Source: Panacibacter microcysteis (GTDB lineage: Bacteria; Bacteroidota; Bacteroidia; Chitinophagales; Chitinophagaceae). Taken from it: DNA of 64,000 nt. Made by a program: the position numbers and the translations under genes. Shown here one piece after another: positions 27,648-36,905 of the stretch (position 1 is its first letter; every line of letters starts with the position of its first letter). The notes beneath the pieces were generated by a model. The model saw only the letters and a program-made list of their open reading frames with translations, was not told where the DNA came from and made no database searches. Where the stretch lies: NCBI RefSeq assembly GCF_015831355.1, contig NZ_JADWYR010000002.1, forward strand, positions 868,001-932,000. The letters are read 5' to 3'.

Positions 27648-30600
27648 ATGAGAGTAAAACAACTGCTATTGTTTTTATTGCCATTGCTATTGGCTTTAAA
27701 TGGCCTTACCGCAGCTGCGCAGGATGGCACACAGCTCAAAGGAAAAGTAACGGGCAAAGACGGGCAACCATTACCCGGTGTAACCGTACAGGTAAAAGGC
27801 AAGCCATCAGAAAACACACAAACAGATGGTGAAGGTGCATTCAATTTGCGTACCCGGGAGTTTTCGGGCATTCTTGTTTTTACAAGTGTGGGTTATGCGC
27901 TCAAAGAAGTAGCATTCAATCCGGCGCTTGTTTCTTTTGATGTAAAAATGGAAGAATCTGTCAGTGTTTTGAACGATGTCGTGCTTACCGGCTACATCAA
28001 GCAAAAGAAAAGCGATATTACCGGTGCCATATCTTCTGTAAGAAACAAAGAGTTCAAAGACCAGCCTGTGGCCAACCTGGCCCAAAGCATGCAGGGCAAG
28101 GTTTCCGGCGTGCTGGTTAGCCAGCCTTCCGGTACGCCGGGTGCAGGCTTACTGGTTAGCGTACGTGGCACGAATAATCCACTGTATGTAGTAGATGGCG
28201 TTCCCATGATCAGTGAAAGCAATTCGTCGCTGTCTACCTCTTATGATACCGATGGCAATGAAGTGGGCGCCGGCCAGAATGTAAGTTCTATCTCAGATAT
28301 TAACCCGGACGATATTGAGTCAATAGAGATATTAAAAGATGCATCTTCGGCTTCAATATATGGTGCAAGAGCAGCAAACGGTGTAGTGTTGATTACAACA
28401 AAACGAGGTAAGGCCGGTAAAACAGATTTTGCTTTCAACAGTTTTACAGGTATTCAAACACCCGCACGTAAAATACCCTTTCTCAGCAGTTCAGAATTCG
28501 TGGCGTTAATTGAAGATGCAAGGGCGCAGGATCTTAAATTATACAATGAAGATCCTTCATTGTTTGGCGATGATTTTAACCCGGCCATTCTTACCAATAC
28601 ATTACCCGATTCCTGGAACACAGGCGTTAATACCAGCTGGTTGGATGAAATTTTACGCACTGCACCACTCAGCAATATTCAACTTTCTGCCCGTGGCGGC
28701 AATGAGAAGACGAAGTTTTTTATTGCCGGCAATTATTTCGATCAGCAGGGAATTGTAATTGAAAACTTTTTCAAACGTGGTTCGTTCCGTATGAATGTAG
28801 ATAATAAGGTCAGTAACCGTGTATCGATCGGTGCAAATGCCAGTTTTACGTATTCCCGCAACCGCAGAAGCTTCAATGACAACACTTATACAGGTATTGT
28901 TACAAACGCAATTGGTGCATCACCGCTGGAGCCGGTGTACAATGAAGATGGTTCATACTCAGATTACACCGAATACCAGGCAAGCTGGCTGAGTGATAAC
29001 CCGGTAAAATCAGCCAAAGAGATTACTGCATATACATCGGCCTATCGTTTTATCGGTTCTGTATTTGCCGATATAGATATTGTAAAAAATCTAAAGTTCA
29101 GAAGTTCATTCAGCACAGACTTTTCCAGTCTTACAGACGATCAGTTCTTTGACCCCATCACCACCGATGCAGAAGCCGTTGGTGGCAAAGCAATCAAAGG
29201 CAGTTACAGGAGCACCACCTGGCTCAATGAAAATACGCTGGTGTATCAAAACAGCTTCAAAGACAAACACGACCTTACGCTTTTTGGCGGTTTCACCGTA
29301 CAGTCGTCAAAGATCAACAGTTCTTCTATCCGTGGCCAGGGCTTTCCTGCCGGCAGCGGCCTGCAGAATATTTCCAGCGCATCTGCGATCACCGCAGCGT
29401 CAGATCTTAATACCGGCTGGGGTTTGGTTTCATTCATCGGCAGGGCAAACTATGCTTACAATTCCAAATACCTGGTGTCGCTTAGTGCCCGTTATGACGG
29501 CTCATCACGTTTCGATCCTGCGGGCCGCTGGGGTTTGTTCCCTGCTGCCTCCGTTGGCTGGGTACTTACAAAAGAGCAGTTCCTGGATGATGTTGCATGG
29601 CTCACCAATCTTAAACTGCGTTTAAGTTATGGTCTAACAGGCGACCAGGAAATAGGCAATTTTCAATACCTCAGCTATTGGACACCCGGCCGGTACGATG
29701 GTTATGCCGGTCTTCGTCCACGAAACCTGGGCAACAAAGACCTTACATGGCAGCGCAACAAGATGTTGAACCTCGGTCTCGATTTTGAGATAGCCAAAGG
29801 TAAATTCAGCGGTTCTATAGAATACTTCAAAGGCAACCGTACGAAGCTGCTTGCAGAAGCTGTATTGCCCGCTACATCCGGCTTTCCGTCAATCACCATC
29901 AACTCTGGCGAAATTCAAAATGCGGGCCTCGAGTTTTCTTTAAATGCATATGTTATCCGTCACAAAGATTTTACCTACACCACTTCGTTCAACATCAGTT
30001 ACATCAAAAACAAAATCAAATCGCTGTATTCTGATAATGAACTGGTAAGTGCTTACTCAGACCTTTTTCCCACACATATCCTGAAAGTTGGTGAATCCGT
30101 TGGTTCTTTCTGGGGCATTCAGTACCTCGGTGTAGACCCGCAAACAGGCGACCCTTTGTATGAGGACCTGAATAAAGACGGCACAATAGATGATAATGAC
30201 AGTAAAATCTTAGGCAGAGCAACACCTGATGTTTTTGGTGGCTGGACGAATGACTTCCGCTACAGGAACTGGGACCTCTCCGTAGTGTCGCAATTCAGTG
30301 TTGGCAACAAGGTTTACAACCTCATACGCAGTACTTATCAAACACTTGGCTGGAGCGACCAGGGCTGGGATGAAGACGGATTTTTATACCAGGTATATGC
30401 CAACAATGCAACAATTGTAAACGACCGCTGGCGCAATCCCGGAGACCAGACTGATATACCAAGAGCGTCGCTCATCTTCTCCAATTACCTGCAAAACTCG
30501 TCGCAGTTCGTGGAAGATGCATCGTTCTTTCGCATACGCACGGTAAACCTGGGCTATACCATCAAAGCAAAGAAAACAAAAGCATTCTCATCATTGCGTT

Positions 30601-30761
30601 TATATGCACAGGTACAAAACCTGCATGTGTTTACAAAGTATTATGGTTTCGATCCTGAAGTAAGCAGCAATGGCGGCAATGCACCCGAAACAGCAGGTGT
30701 TGATTACGCAGCTTACCCGCAGGCAAGAACACTGACTTTTGGTGTAAACTTTAATTTTTAA
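27648..30761 (+). CDS. SusC/RagA-type TonB-dependent outer-membrane transporter
   Basis: A 1037-residue protein: signal peptide (MRVKQLLLFLLPLLLALNGL, cut near AAAQ), carboxypeptidase-regulatory-like domain (residues ~30-105, LKGKVTGKDGQPLPGVTVQV), plug domain with GVLVSQPSGTPGAGLLVSVR and NPLYVVDGVPM, then the beta-barrel ending ARTLTFGVNFNF with a terminal Phe. It imports a ligand captured by the SusD-like lipoprotein encoded next. Neighbours encode amine catabolism rather than glycosidases, so an amino-compound or peptide ligand is more likely than a glycan. Start chosen at the signal peptide. Confidence 0.94.
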   Translation: MRVKQLLLFLLPLLLALNGLTAAAQDGTQLKGKVTGKDGQPLPGVTVQVKGKPSENTQTDGEGAFNLRTREFSGILVFTSVGYALKEVAFNPALVSFDVKMEESVSVLNDVVLTGYIKQKKSDITGAISSVRNKEFKDQPVANLAQSMQGKVSGVLVSQPSGTPGAGLLVSVRGTNNPLYVVDGVPMISESNSSLSTSYDTDGNEVGAGQNVSSISDINPDDIESIEILKDASSASIYGARAANGVVLITTKRGKAGKTDFAFNSFTGIQTPARKIPFLSSSEFVALIEDARAQDLKLYNEDPSLFGDDFNPAILTNTLPDSWNTGVNTSWLDEILRTAPLSNIQLSARGGNEKTKFFIAGNYFDQQGIVIENFFKRGSFRMNVDNKVSNRVSIGANASFTYSRNRRSFNDNTYTGIVTNAIGASPLEPVYNEDGSYSDYTEYQASWLSDNPVKSAKEITAYTSAYRFIGSVFADIDIVKNLKFRSSFSTDFSSLTDDQFFDPITTDAEAVGGKAIKGSYRSTTWLNENTLVYQNSFKDKHDLTLFGGFTVQSSKINSSSIRGQGFPAGSGLQNISSASAITAASDLNTGWGLVSFIGRANYAYNSKYLVSLSARYDGSSRFDPAGRWGLFPAASVGWVLTKEQFLDDVAWLTNLKLRLSYGLTGDQEIGNFQYLSYWTPGRYDGYAGLRPRNLGNKDLTWQRNKMLNLGLDFEIAKGKFSGSIEYFKGNRTKLLAEAVLPATSGFPSITINSGEIQNAGLEFSLNAYVIRHKDFTYTTSFNISYIKNKIKSLYSDNELVSAYSDLFPTHILKVGESVGSFWGIQYLGVDPQTGDPLYEDLNKDGTIDDNDSKILGRATPDVFGGWTNDFRYRNWDLSVVSQFSVGNKVYNLIRSTYQTLGWSDQGWDEDGFLYQVYANNATIVNDRWRNPGDQTDIPRASLIFSNYLQNSSQFVEDASFFRIRTVNLGYTIKAKKTKAFSSLRLYAQVQNLHVFTKYYGFDPEVSSNGGNAPETAGVDYAAYPQARTLTFGVNFNF

Positions 30762-30794
30762 GCAGATGATGAACCAGGCTGTAGTACTGCTATT

Positions 30795-30946
30795 AAGCTG
30801 TTGTTGCGTCGCACTCTTCAGCGCCTTGAACATTGCCGGGCAACGGGCACGGTCACGTTCTGTTCATGCGTGTACGCATGTTGCAGGAATGCATCGTTGC
30901 CGCACATGGCTCAACAGTACAAGTGAGTGACACAACAGGCGATGCC
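30795..30946. repeat. REP-like inverted pair between susC and susD
   Basis: Forward half at about 30795-30820 (AAGCTGTTGTTGCGTCGCAC, then TCTTCA), preceded by GATGAACCAGGCTGTAGTA, and reverse half at 30917-30946 (GTACAAGTGAGTGACACAAC, then AGGCGATGCC). The pair separates two genes that normally form one operon and would be transcribed with them. Confidence 0.75.
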
Positions 30947-30984
30947 ACAAGGTACCACGGCCGGTAAACAAATAAAACATTACT

Positions 30985-32358
30985 ATGAAAGGAATTCAAT
31001 ATATACTCATCGTTGCAATGCTCATGCTTACTGCAACATCATGCAAAAAAATTCTTGATGTAGTTTCTCCCAACGAAGTGGGCGATGATGCCATCTTCTC
31101 TACTGTTGACGGGCTGCGCAATGCAAGGATAGGCATGTACAACACATTGCAGAACCGCAACTATTATGGAGGTTATTTTCCATTGTTTACGGAATGCTAT
31201 ACAGACAACGGCACCACGGGTGGCTACGATGTAATAGACCTGAACGATATTGCGGCCAGGACAGTGGGTACTGCCAATATCTATGTACAGCAAACATACA
31301 ATGCAATTTACAATACAATCTATACAGCCAATAAGATTATCAATAACATTGACAACGTTCCGGGGCTTGGCGCAGATGAACATGATAACACACTGGCGGA
31401 AGCTTATTTTGTAAGGGCGCTGGCAGAGTTCGATCTGCTGAGAACGTGGGGCGAACATTGGGACAAGACTTCTGTCTTTGGCATTTCTGTTGTTACAACT
31501 ACAGATGCGCCGGAGCAAAGCGTGGCAAGAAGTACAGTAGAACAATCGTACCAGCAGATCATTGCAGATCTTACGCAGGCAGACGGGCTGTTCAACAATT
31601 ACCAGGGCAACCAGTATGCGTCGTCTGCTGCTGCCAAAGCCTTACTGGCAAGAGTTTACCTCTACTACGGCGATTATGAGGCCGCTGCAGAAAACGCCGC
31701 CGCAGTAATAGCGGAAGGAAGTTTTGCGCTGTTTGGCCCCGATGATCTCTCCAAAATATACACAGAAAAAAATACGGAAGAAAGCATTTTCGAACTCGTG
31801 TTTGACCCGCAAAATACCAGCGCTTTTAATGCTGCAACTTATCTTAGAGATGATGCATTGCGCAGTGATGTGATCTTTATTGCAAATGCTGATCTGCATA
31901 CATTTTTTGAATCAAGACCCGGTGACAACCGCAGCAGCCTGGTAGATTTTGAAAATAATGATGTGAGCATTCAGCCGGACGGCCGTACACAAAAATACCG
32001 CGGCGAAACGACCAAAGATAACGCTGCCTACATTATACGGCTGGCGGAAATGTACCTGGTCAACGCTGAAGCGCTGGGCAGAAGCAGCGCAGGGCTGGCT
32101 GCATTAAATGAATTAAGAACAAGCAGGGGTTTGGAAGCATTGCAACTGTCAGACGTACCAACTGCAGATGATTATTTGCTGGCAATACTGGATGAACGCA
32201 GGGCGGAACTGAATTTTGAGGGTCATCGTTTGTCGGATCTTGCCAGGCTGGGCTTAACAGGTACTTATCTTGGTGAAGGCGTAAACCCGATCATGCCGAT
32301 CCCTGCAAGAGAGATCAGCGCAACAAACGGGGTGGTAGCACAGAATGACGGGTATTAG
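30985..32358 (+). CDS. SusD/RagB-type nutrient-binding lipoprotein
   Basis: A 457-residue lipoprotein with the signal MKGIQYILIVAMLMLTATSC and lipobox Cys at residue 20. The SusD fold is shown by TPR-like helices: AYFVRALAEFDLLRTWGEHW, AKALLARVYLYYGDYEAAAE, YIIRLAEMYLVNAEAL, and the C-terminal ERRAELNFEGHRLSDLARLG typical of the family. It caps the SusC barrel and selects the ligand. Length is slightly short for the family (usually 470-600), suggesting a small ligand-binding insert. Confidence 0.93.
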   Translation: MKGIQYILIVAMLMLTATSCKKILDVVSPNEVGDDAIFSTVDGLRNARIGMYNTLQNRNYYGGYFPLFTECYTDNGTTGGYDVIDLNDIAARTVGTANIYVQQTYNAIYNTIYTANKIINNIDNVPGLGADEHDNTLAEAYFVRALAEFDLLRTWGEHWDKTSVFGISVVTTTDAPEQSVARSTVEQSYQQIIADLTQADGLFNNYQGNQYASSAAAKALLARVYLYYGDYEAAAENAAAVIAEGSFALFGPDDLSKIYTEKNTEESIFELVFDPQNTSAFNAATYLRDDALRSDVIFIANADLHTFFESRPGDNRSSLVDFENNDVSIQPDGRTQKYRGETTKDNAAYIIRLAEMYLVNAEALGRSSAGLAALNELRTSRGLEALQLSDVPTADDYLLAILDERRAELNFEGHRLSDLARLGLTGTYLGEGVNPIMPIPAREISATNGVVAQNDGY

Positions 32359-32438
32359 CGTTGCAATCCTGAGCGGTGAACCGTAAGAAGTTGTTGGAAA
32401 AAAACATCATCAGACATCAATAAATAAGGAATCAAAAC

Positions 32439-33797
32439 ATGGTATTTAAATCCATATTTCCATATACGCTCGAAACCATTGCAGCATATGAGGTTATGAG
32501 TAAAGCAACAGTTGAGCAATACTTAAACAACAGTGCCAAAGCATTTAAACACTGGCGCAGAACCACGTTTGCGCAACGCAGCGCGTTGATGGAAAGAGTG
32601 GCTGACATCCTCATTGCCCGCCGCGACGAATATGCGGCGCTGATTACAAACGAAATGGGTAAGGTGCTGAAAGAGTCTAAAGCGGAGGTGGAAAAGTGTG
32701 CCGCGTGTTGCAGGTACTATGCCGCCAATGCAGAAGCGTTTCTGAAAGATATACCACAGCCTTCAGATGCAGCTAACAGCTATGTAACATTTGAGCCAAC
32801 AGGTGCCATACTCGCCATTATGCCATGGAACTTTCCTTTCTGGCAGGTTTTCCGGTTTGCTGCGCCGTACATCATGGCCGGCAATGTAGCACTGTTGAAA
32901 CATGCGCCTAACGTGTGCGGCACTGCACTGGCCATTGAACGCATTTTTACAGAGGCCGGTTTCCCGGAAGGTGTTTTTCAAACGTTGATCATTGATACCG
33001 ATGTGGTCGAAGATATTATTAACCATGACATTGTGCAGGGCATCACACTTACAGGCAGTGAACTTGCAGGTTCAAGCGTGGGTGCGCTGGCAGGTAAAGC
33101 CATCAAAAAATCTGTGCTGGAGCTGGGCGGCAGTGATGCCGTCATCGTACTCGAAGATGCCGATATGCAGAAGGCTGCACAGGTAGCCACAATGTCGCGT
33201 ATGCAGAATGCCGGCCAGAGCTGTATAGCCGCCAAACGTTTTATTACAGTTGGCAAAGCAGGCGATGCATTTGCGCATGCCGTGCAGCAGGAAATCAGCC
33301 AGCTAAAGCAGGGCGATCCTTTCAATGCCGCCACTACAACAGGCCCCATGGCAAGAGCAGACCTTGCAGCAAAACTGGATCAGCAGTTCAGGACATCCAT
33401 AACAAAAGGCGCACACCTGGTAACAGGCGGGCATGTAAGCGGCTGCAATTTTACACCGGCGTTACTGACCAATGTACAGGAAGGCATGCCTGCGTTTGAT
33501 GAAGAAATCTTCGGCCCGGTTGCCAGTATTATACAGGCATCAACAGAAGCGCAAGCTATACAACTGGCCAACGACTCACGGTACGGCCTTGCTGCCGCTG
33601 TGTGGAGTGCTGATATACAAAAAGCCGAAGCATTGGCAAAAGAAGTGGAAGCGGGTGCTGTATTTATCAATGCACTGGTAAAAAGCGATACGCGCTACCC
33701 TTTTGGCGGCATAAAAAAATCAGGGTACGGCAGGGAATTATCGTACTTCGGTATCCATGAATTTATGAATATCAAAACCATTTATATAGGGTCATAA
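32439..33797 (+). CDS. sad: Succinate-semialdehyde dehydrogenase, Sad/YneI type
   Basis: A 452-residue NAD(P)-dependent aldehyde dehydrogenase. AILAIMPWNFPFWQVFRFA, LLKHAPNVCGTALAIE, ITLTGSELAGSSVGALAG, SVLELGGSDAVIVLEDAD (general-base Glu) and NAGQSCIAAKRFI (nucleophile Cys262) follow E. coli Sad/YneI closely, including the shortened N-terminus. It would oxidise succinic semialdehyde to succinate, the last step of GABA breakdown. The start MVFKSIFPYTLET has AAGGA 9-13 bases upstream. First enzyme after susD. Confidence 0.88.
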   Translation: MVFKSIFPYTLETIAAYEVMSKATVEQYLNNSAKAFKHWRRTTFAQRSALMERVADILIARRDEYAALITNEMGKVLKESKAEVEKCAACCRYYAANAEAFLKDIPQPSDAANSYVTFEPTGAILAIMPWNFPFWQVFRFAAPYIMAGNVALLKHAPNVCGTALAIERIFTEAGFPEGVFQTLIIDTDVVEDIINHDIVQGITLTGSELAGSSVGALAGKAIKKSVLELGGSDAVIVLEDADMQKAAQVATMSRMQNAGQSCIAAKRFITVGKAGDAFAHAVQQEISQLKQGDPFNAATTTGPMARADLAAKLDQQFRTSITKGAHLVTGGHVSGCNFTPALLTNVQEGMPAFDEEIFGPVASIIQASTEAQAIQLANDSRYGLAAAVWSADIQKAEALAKEVEAGAVFINALVKSDTRYPFGGIKKSGYGRELSYFGIHEFMNIKTIYIGS

Positions 33798-33898
33798 TAT
33801 ACCTGCCGGTTTATCTCCGTTGGTTCCGGCAGTGGGTGCAAACAGATTTTCCAATCACCGGTGGCAGGCTGCCTGCAACGGTAACAAAAGAATGCTTT

Positions 33899-35215
33899 AT
33901 GGAAAGCGTAGCAACAATAGCTAAGAAAGATGAACTCTACCAGCGCAGGAAAAGGCTGGTACCAAATGCGCTGGGTATTTTTAATCCATCCAGCGTGGCG
34001 TATGCACATGGTGCAATTATGGTAGATGCCGATGGCAAAGAACTGATTGACTTTGCAGGCGGCATAGGCGTGCTGAATGCAGGGCACTGCCCTCCCGCTG
34101 TTGTAACCGCTATACAGGAACAGGCCGCACGTTTAATACACAGCAGCTTCAATGTGGCGGTGTATGAAACTTACCTCGACCTGGCAGACAAGCTTGTGTC
34201 CATTCTTCCGCATGGCGATGCTACCAAGGTAATGCTGGTAAACAGTGGCGCCGAAGCGGTGGAAAATGCCGTAAAAATAGCACGGCAGGCCACAAAACGG
34301 CCGGCTGTAATTGCGTATGGCGGCGGCTTTCATGGCAGAACCATGATGGCTATGTCGCTTACTTCCAAGGTGGCCTATAAATCTGGTTGCGGGCCATTTG
34401 CGCCGGAAGTGTACCGGGTAGACTACCCCGCATACAACGCAAAAAAACAAACGCTGTCAGAAGAAGCATTTGCAGCGCAGGAGATACAAAAACTGAAACT
34501 GTTCTTTAAATCCAATGTGCGCAGCGAAGATGTTGCTGCCATCATCATAGAGCTTGTACAGGGTGAAGGTGGTTTTTATGTTGCGCCCAAAGCGTACATA
34601 CAGCAGCTTCGTACACTCTGCGATGAAGCAGGTATACTCCTCATATTCGATGAAGTGCAAAGTGGTTTTGGCAGAACTGGTAAATGGGCTGCTTATGAAC
34701 ATTATGATGTAACACCCGATCTTTCTACCTGGGCTAAAAGTATGGGCAGCGGTGTTCCCATTGCTGCGGTAATGGGCAAAGCGCACATTATGGATGCCGC
34801 AGTACCCGGTACCATTGGCGGCACCTATGCGGGCAATCCCGTTTGCTGTGCCGCATCGCTTGCCACCATCGAATACATGGAAGCAGTAAACATCAATGCG
34901 CTGGGTGTAAAAGTGGGCAACATTGTGCGGGAAAGATTTGAGCATTTCCAGCAAACATACCCGACTATTATTGGTGAAGTACGTGGCCTTGGCGCCATGC
35001 TTGCGTTTGATGTAATCAAAGATGGCGACGATACCAAACCCAACGCAGAGCTTACCAGGAAGATCATGGAAACCTGCGCAGCACGTGGCCTGGTCATTAT
35101 TACCGCAGGCCTACATGGTAATGTTATACGCATTCTCAGCCCGCTGGTAATAGAAGAAGACCTGTTGTATAGAGGGCTTGATATACTGGAACAGGTAATC
35201 AGTGAAAATGTATAA
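33899..35215 (+). CDS. Class III aminotransferase, GABA transaminase-like
   Basis: A 438-residue PLP enzyme. LIDFAGGIGVLNAGHCPP, LVNSGAEAVENAVKIAR (phosphate binding), AYGGGFHGRTMMAMSLT, LLIFDEVQSGFGRTGK with the ring-stacking Asp, and WAKSMGSGVPIAAVMG with the Schiff-base Lys280. The pattern matches GabT/PuuE 4-aminobutyrate transaminases; ornithine or beta-alanine transaminases are alternatives. Its product, succinic semialdehyde, would feed the adjacent dehydrogenase. An upstream ATG at 33836 adds 21 unlikely residues. Confidence 0.88.
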   Translation: MESVATIAKKDELYQRRKRLVPNALGIFNPSSVAYAHGAIMVDADGKELIDFAGGIGVLNAGHCPPAVVTAIQEQAARLIHSSFNVAVYETYLDLADKLVSILPHGDATKVMLVNSGAEAVENAVKIARQATKRPAVIAYGGGFHGRTMMAMSLTSKVAYKSGCGPFAPEVYRVDYPAYNAKKQTLSEEAFAAQEIQKLKLFFKSNVRSEDVAAIIIELVQGEGGFYVAPKAYIQQLRTLCDEAGILLIFDEVQSGFGRTGKWAAYEHYDVTPDLSTWAKSMGSGVPIAAVMGKAHIMDAAVPGTIGGTYAGNPVCCAASLATIEYMEAVNINALGVKVGNIVRERFEHFQQTYPTIIGEVRGLGAMLAFDVIKDGDDTKPNAELTRKIMETCAARGLVIITAGLHGNVIRILSPLVIEEDLLYRGLDILEQVISENV

Positions 35216-35245
35216 AAGATGGTGTACCCGGCATTGGTATTGCAT

Positions 35246-35401
35246 GGCATCGCCTGTTGCGTCGCACACTTGTACCGCAATACATGCATGAGCTGCGGGC
35301 TCCGGCTTTCGTACCGGCTGCCGGTTACTGTTTACAAAACATGTACGCACCATGCTGCGTTTTGCACCGGCGTACAAGTGAGTGACACAACCAAAGCTTC
35401 A
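35246..35401. repeat. REP-like inverted pair
   Basis: Forward half at 35246-35275 (GGCATCGCCTGTTGCGTCGC, then ACACTTGTAC) and reverse half at 35372-35401 (GTACAAGTGAGTGACACAAC, then CAAAGCTTCA), about 96 bp apart. The left flank ACCCGGC and right flank GTAGCAATGCAGC are shared with other pairs. It separates the aminotransferase from the second aldehyde dehydrogenase. Confidence 0.78.
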
Positions 35402-35438
35402 TAGTAGCAATGCAGCTTAACACATAAAAAAAATTATC

Positions 35439-36863
35439 ATGGTTTTAAATTATATCAACGGAGAATTTGTACAGGCACAATCGGGCAAAACAGAAAAGCT
35501 CATTAACCCTGCTACAGAAGAAGTGATTACAGACATTACCTGGGGAGATGTGCATGATTGCAACGCAGCCATTAGTGTTGCTGCTGCCGCATTTGTTACC
35601 TGGAGCAAAACCAATGTATACCAGCGCAGCGCCATATTGAAAAAAGCTGCGGACATTATGCGTGCTAACGTTACCGCGTATGCGAACGATACCGTGCAGG
35701 AAAGTGGTAAACCTTTTGCCGAAGCAAAAGGCGAATGGCTGGTTGCGGCCAACCTGTTTGAATGGTTTGCAGAAGAAGCCAAACGGGCATATGGCAGAAC
35801 CATTCCTGCTATTCGCAACGACAAACGTATGATGACCATCTGGCAACCGATGGGTGTAGTTGGTGTTATAACAGCGTGGAACTTCCCGGCCTATAACCCG
35901 GCAAGAGCATGGGCGGCAGCACTGGCTGCGGGTTGCACGCTTGTTACGAAAGGCTCGGAGTTTACACCGCTGTCCACTTCAAACATGGTAAAAGCATTGG
36001 CTGAAGCCGGCTTGCCGGCAGGTGTGCTTAATAACTTAAACGGAGATGCCGCTGCCATTGGTGATGCATTTTTAAGTAGTGAAGATGTAAAAAAGATAAG
36101 TTTTACGGGCAGCACACGGGTAGGAAAAATATTAATGGATGGCGCTTCCCGTACGAATACAAAACTGTCACTCGAGTTGGGCGGTAATGCGCCGGTTATC
36201 ATTAACCATGATGTAAATGTGGAAGCACTGGCAGTCTCATCTGTTACAGCAAAACTGCGCAATGCAGGACAGGTATGTGTTTCGCCACAACGGTTTTTTG
36301 TGCATGCAGACATCTACGACCATTTTGTAGAAGTAGCCACCAACGCTATGCAAAATATAAAGGTCGGCTACGGCTGGGATGCAGACACCGCGGTGGGCCC
36401 GCTCATCAACCAGCGGCAGCAGCAGCAGGTATTGAAAGTTATTGAAGATGCAAAACAAAGTGGCGCCCATACAGCGTCTGCGGCTATACCTGCAGACAAA
36501 GGCTGGTTTGTGCCTCCTACCCTGCTAACAAATGTTGCTGCAGACAATGTGGCCGTAAACAGGGAGATATTCGGACCGGTGATGCCTGTTATCAAATGGC
36601 AGCACCGGGAAGATGTGGTGGCATGGGCCAACAGCACACCCTACGGGCTTGCCGCTTATGTATGGACCAATAACATCAATGACGCATTTTATTTTTCCGA
36701 AGCGCTGGAGTTTGGTATGGTAGGTATAAATGAATGGGCACCACATGCAACAGAGGCGCCTTTCGGCGGCTGGAAGCAAAGTGGCATTGGCCACGAAAGC
36801 GGCAGTGAAGGTTTATTTGAATACATGGAAAAGAAACTGATCAGCTGGGGCGGTTTAAGTTAA
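35439..36863 (+). CDS. NAD(P)-dependent aldehyde dehydrogenase, GabD-like
   Basis: A 474-residue enzyme. MGVVGVITAWNFPAYNPARA (cofactor), ISFTGSTRVGKILMDGA, KLSLELGGNAPVIINHD with the general-base Glu, NAGQVCVSPQRFFVHAD with Cys280, and EIFGPVMPVIKW. It resembles succinate-semialdehyde or aminoaldehyde dehydrogenases. With the Sad-type enzyme already present, this one may oxidise a different aldehyde, for example 4-aminobutanal or 5-aminopentanal from a diamine; that is inference. Confidence 0.88.
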   Translation: MVLNYINGEFVQAQSGKTEKLINPATEEVITDITWGDVHDCNAAISVAAAAFVTWSKTNVYQRSAILKKAADIMRANVTAYANDTVQESGKPFAEAKGEWLVAANLFEWFAEEAKRAYGRTIPAIRNDKRMMTIWQPMGVVGVITAWNFPAYNPARAWAAALAAGCTLVTKGSEFTPLSTSNMVKALAEAGLPAGVLNNLNGDAAAIGDAFLSSEDVKKISFTGSTRVGKILMDGASRTNTKLSLELGGNAPVIINHDVNVEALAVSSVTAKLRNAGQVCVSPQRFFVHADIYDHFVEVATNAMQNIKVGYGWDADTAVGPLINQRQQQQVLKVIEDAKQSGAHTASAAIPADKGWFVPPTLLTNVAADNVAVNREIFGPVMPVIKWQHREDVVAWANSTPYGLAAYVWTNNINDAFYFSEALEFGMVGINEWAPHATEAPFGGWKQSGIGHESGSEGLFEYMEKKLISWGGLS

Positions 36864-36905
36864 GCAGCTTTATATAACCAGCACTAAAAAATCAAGCAAG
36901 CATTC

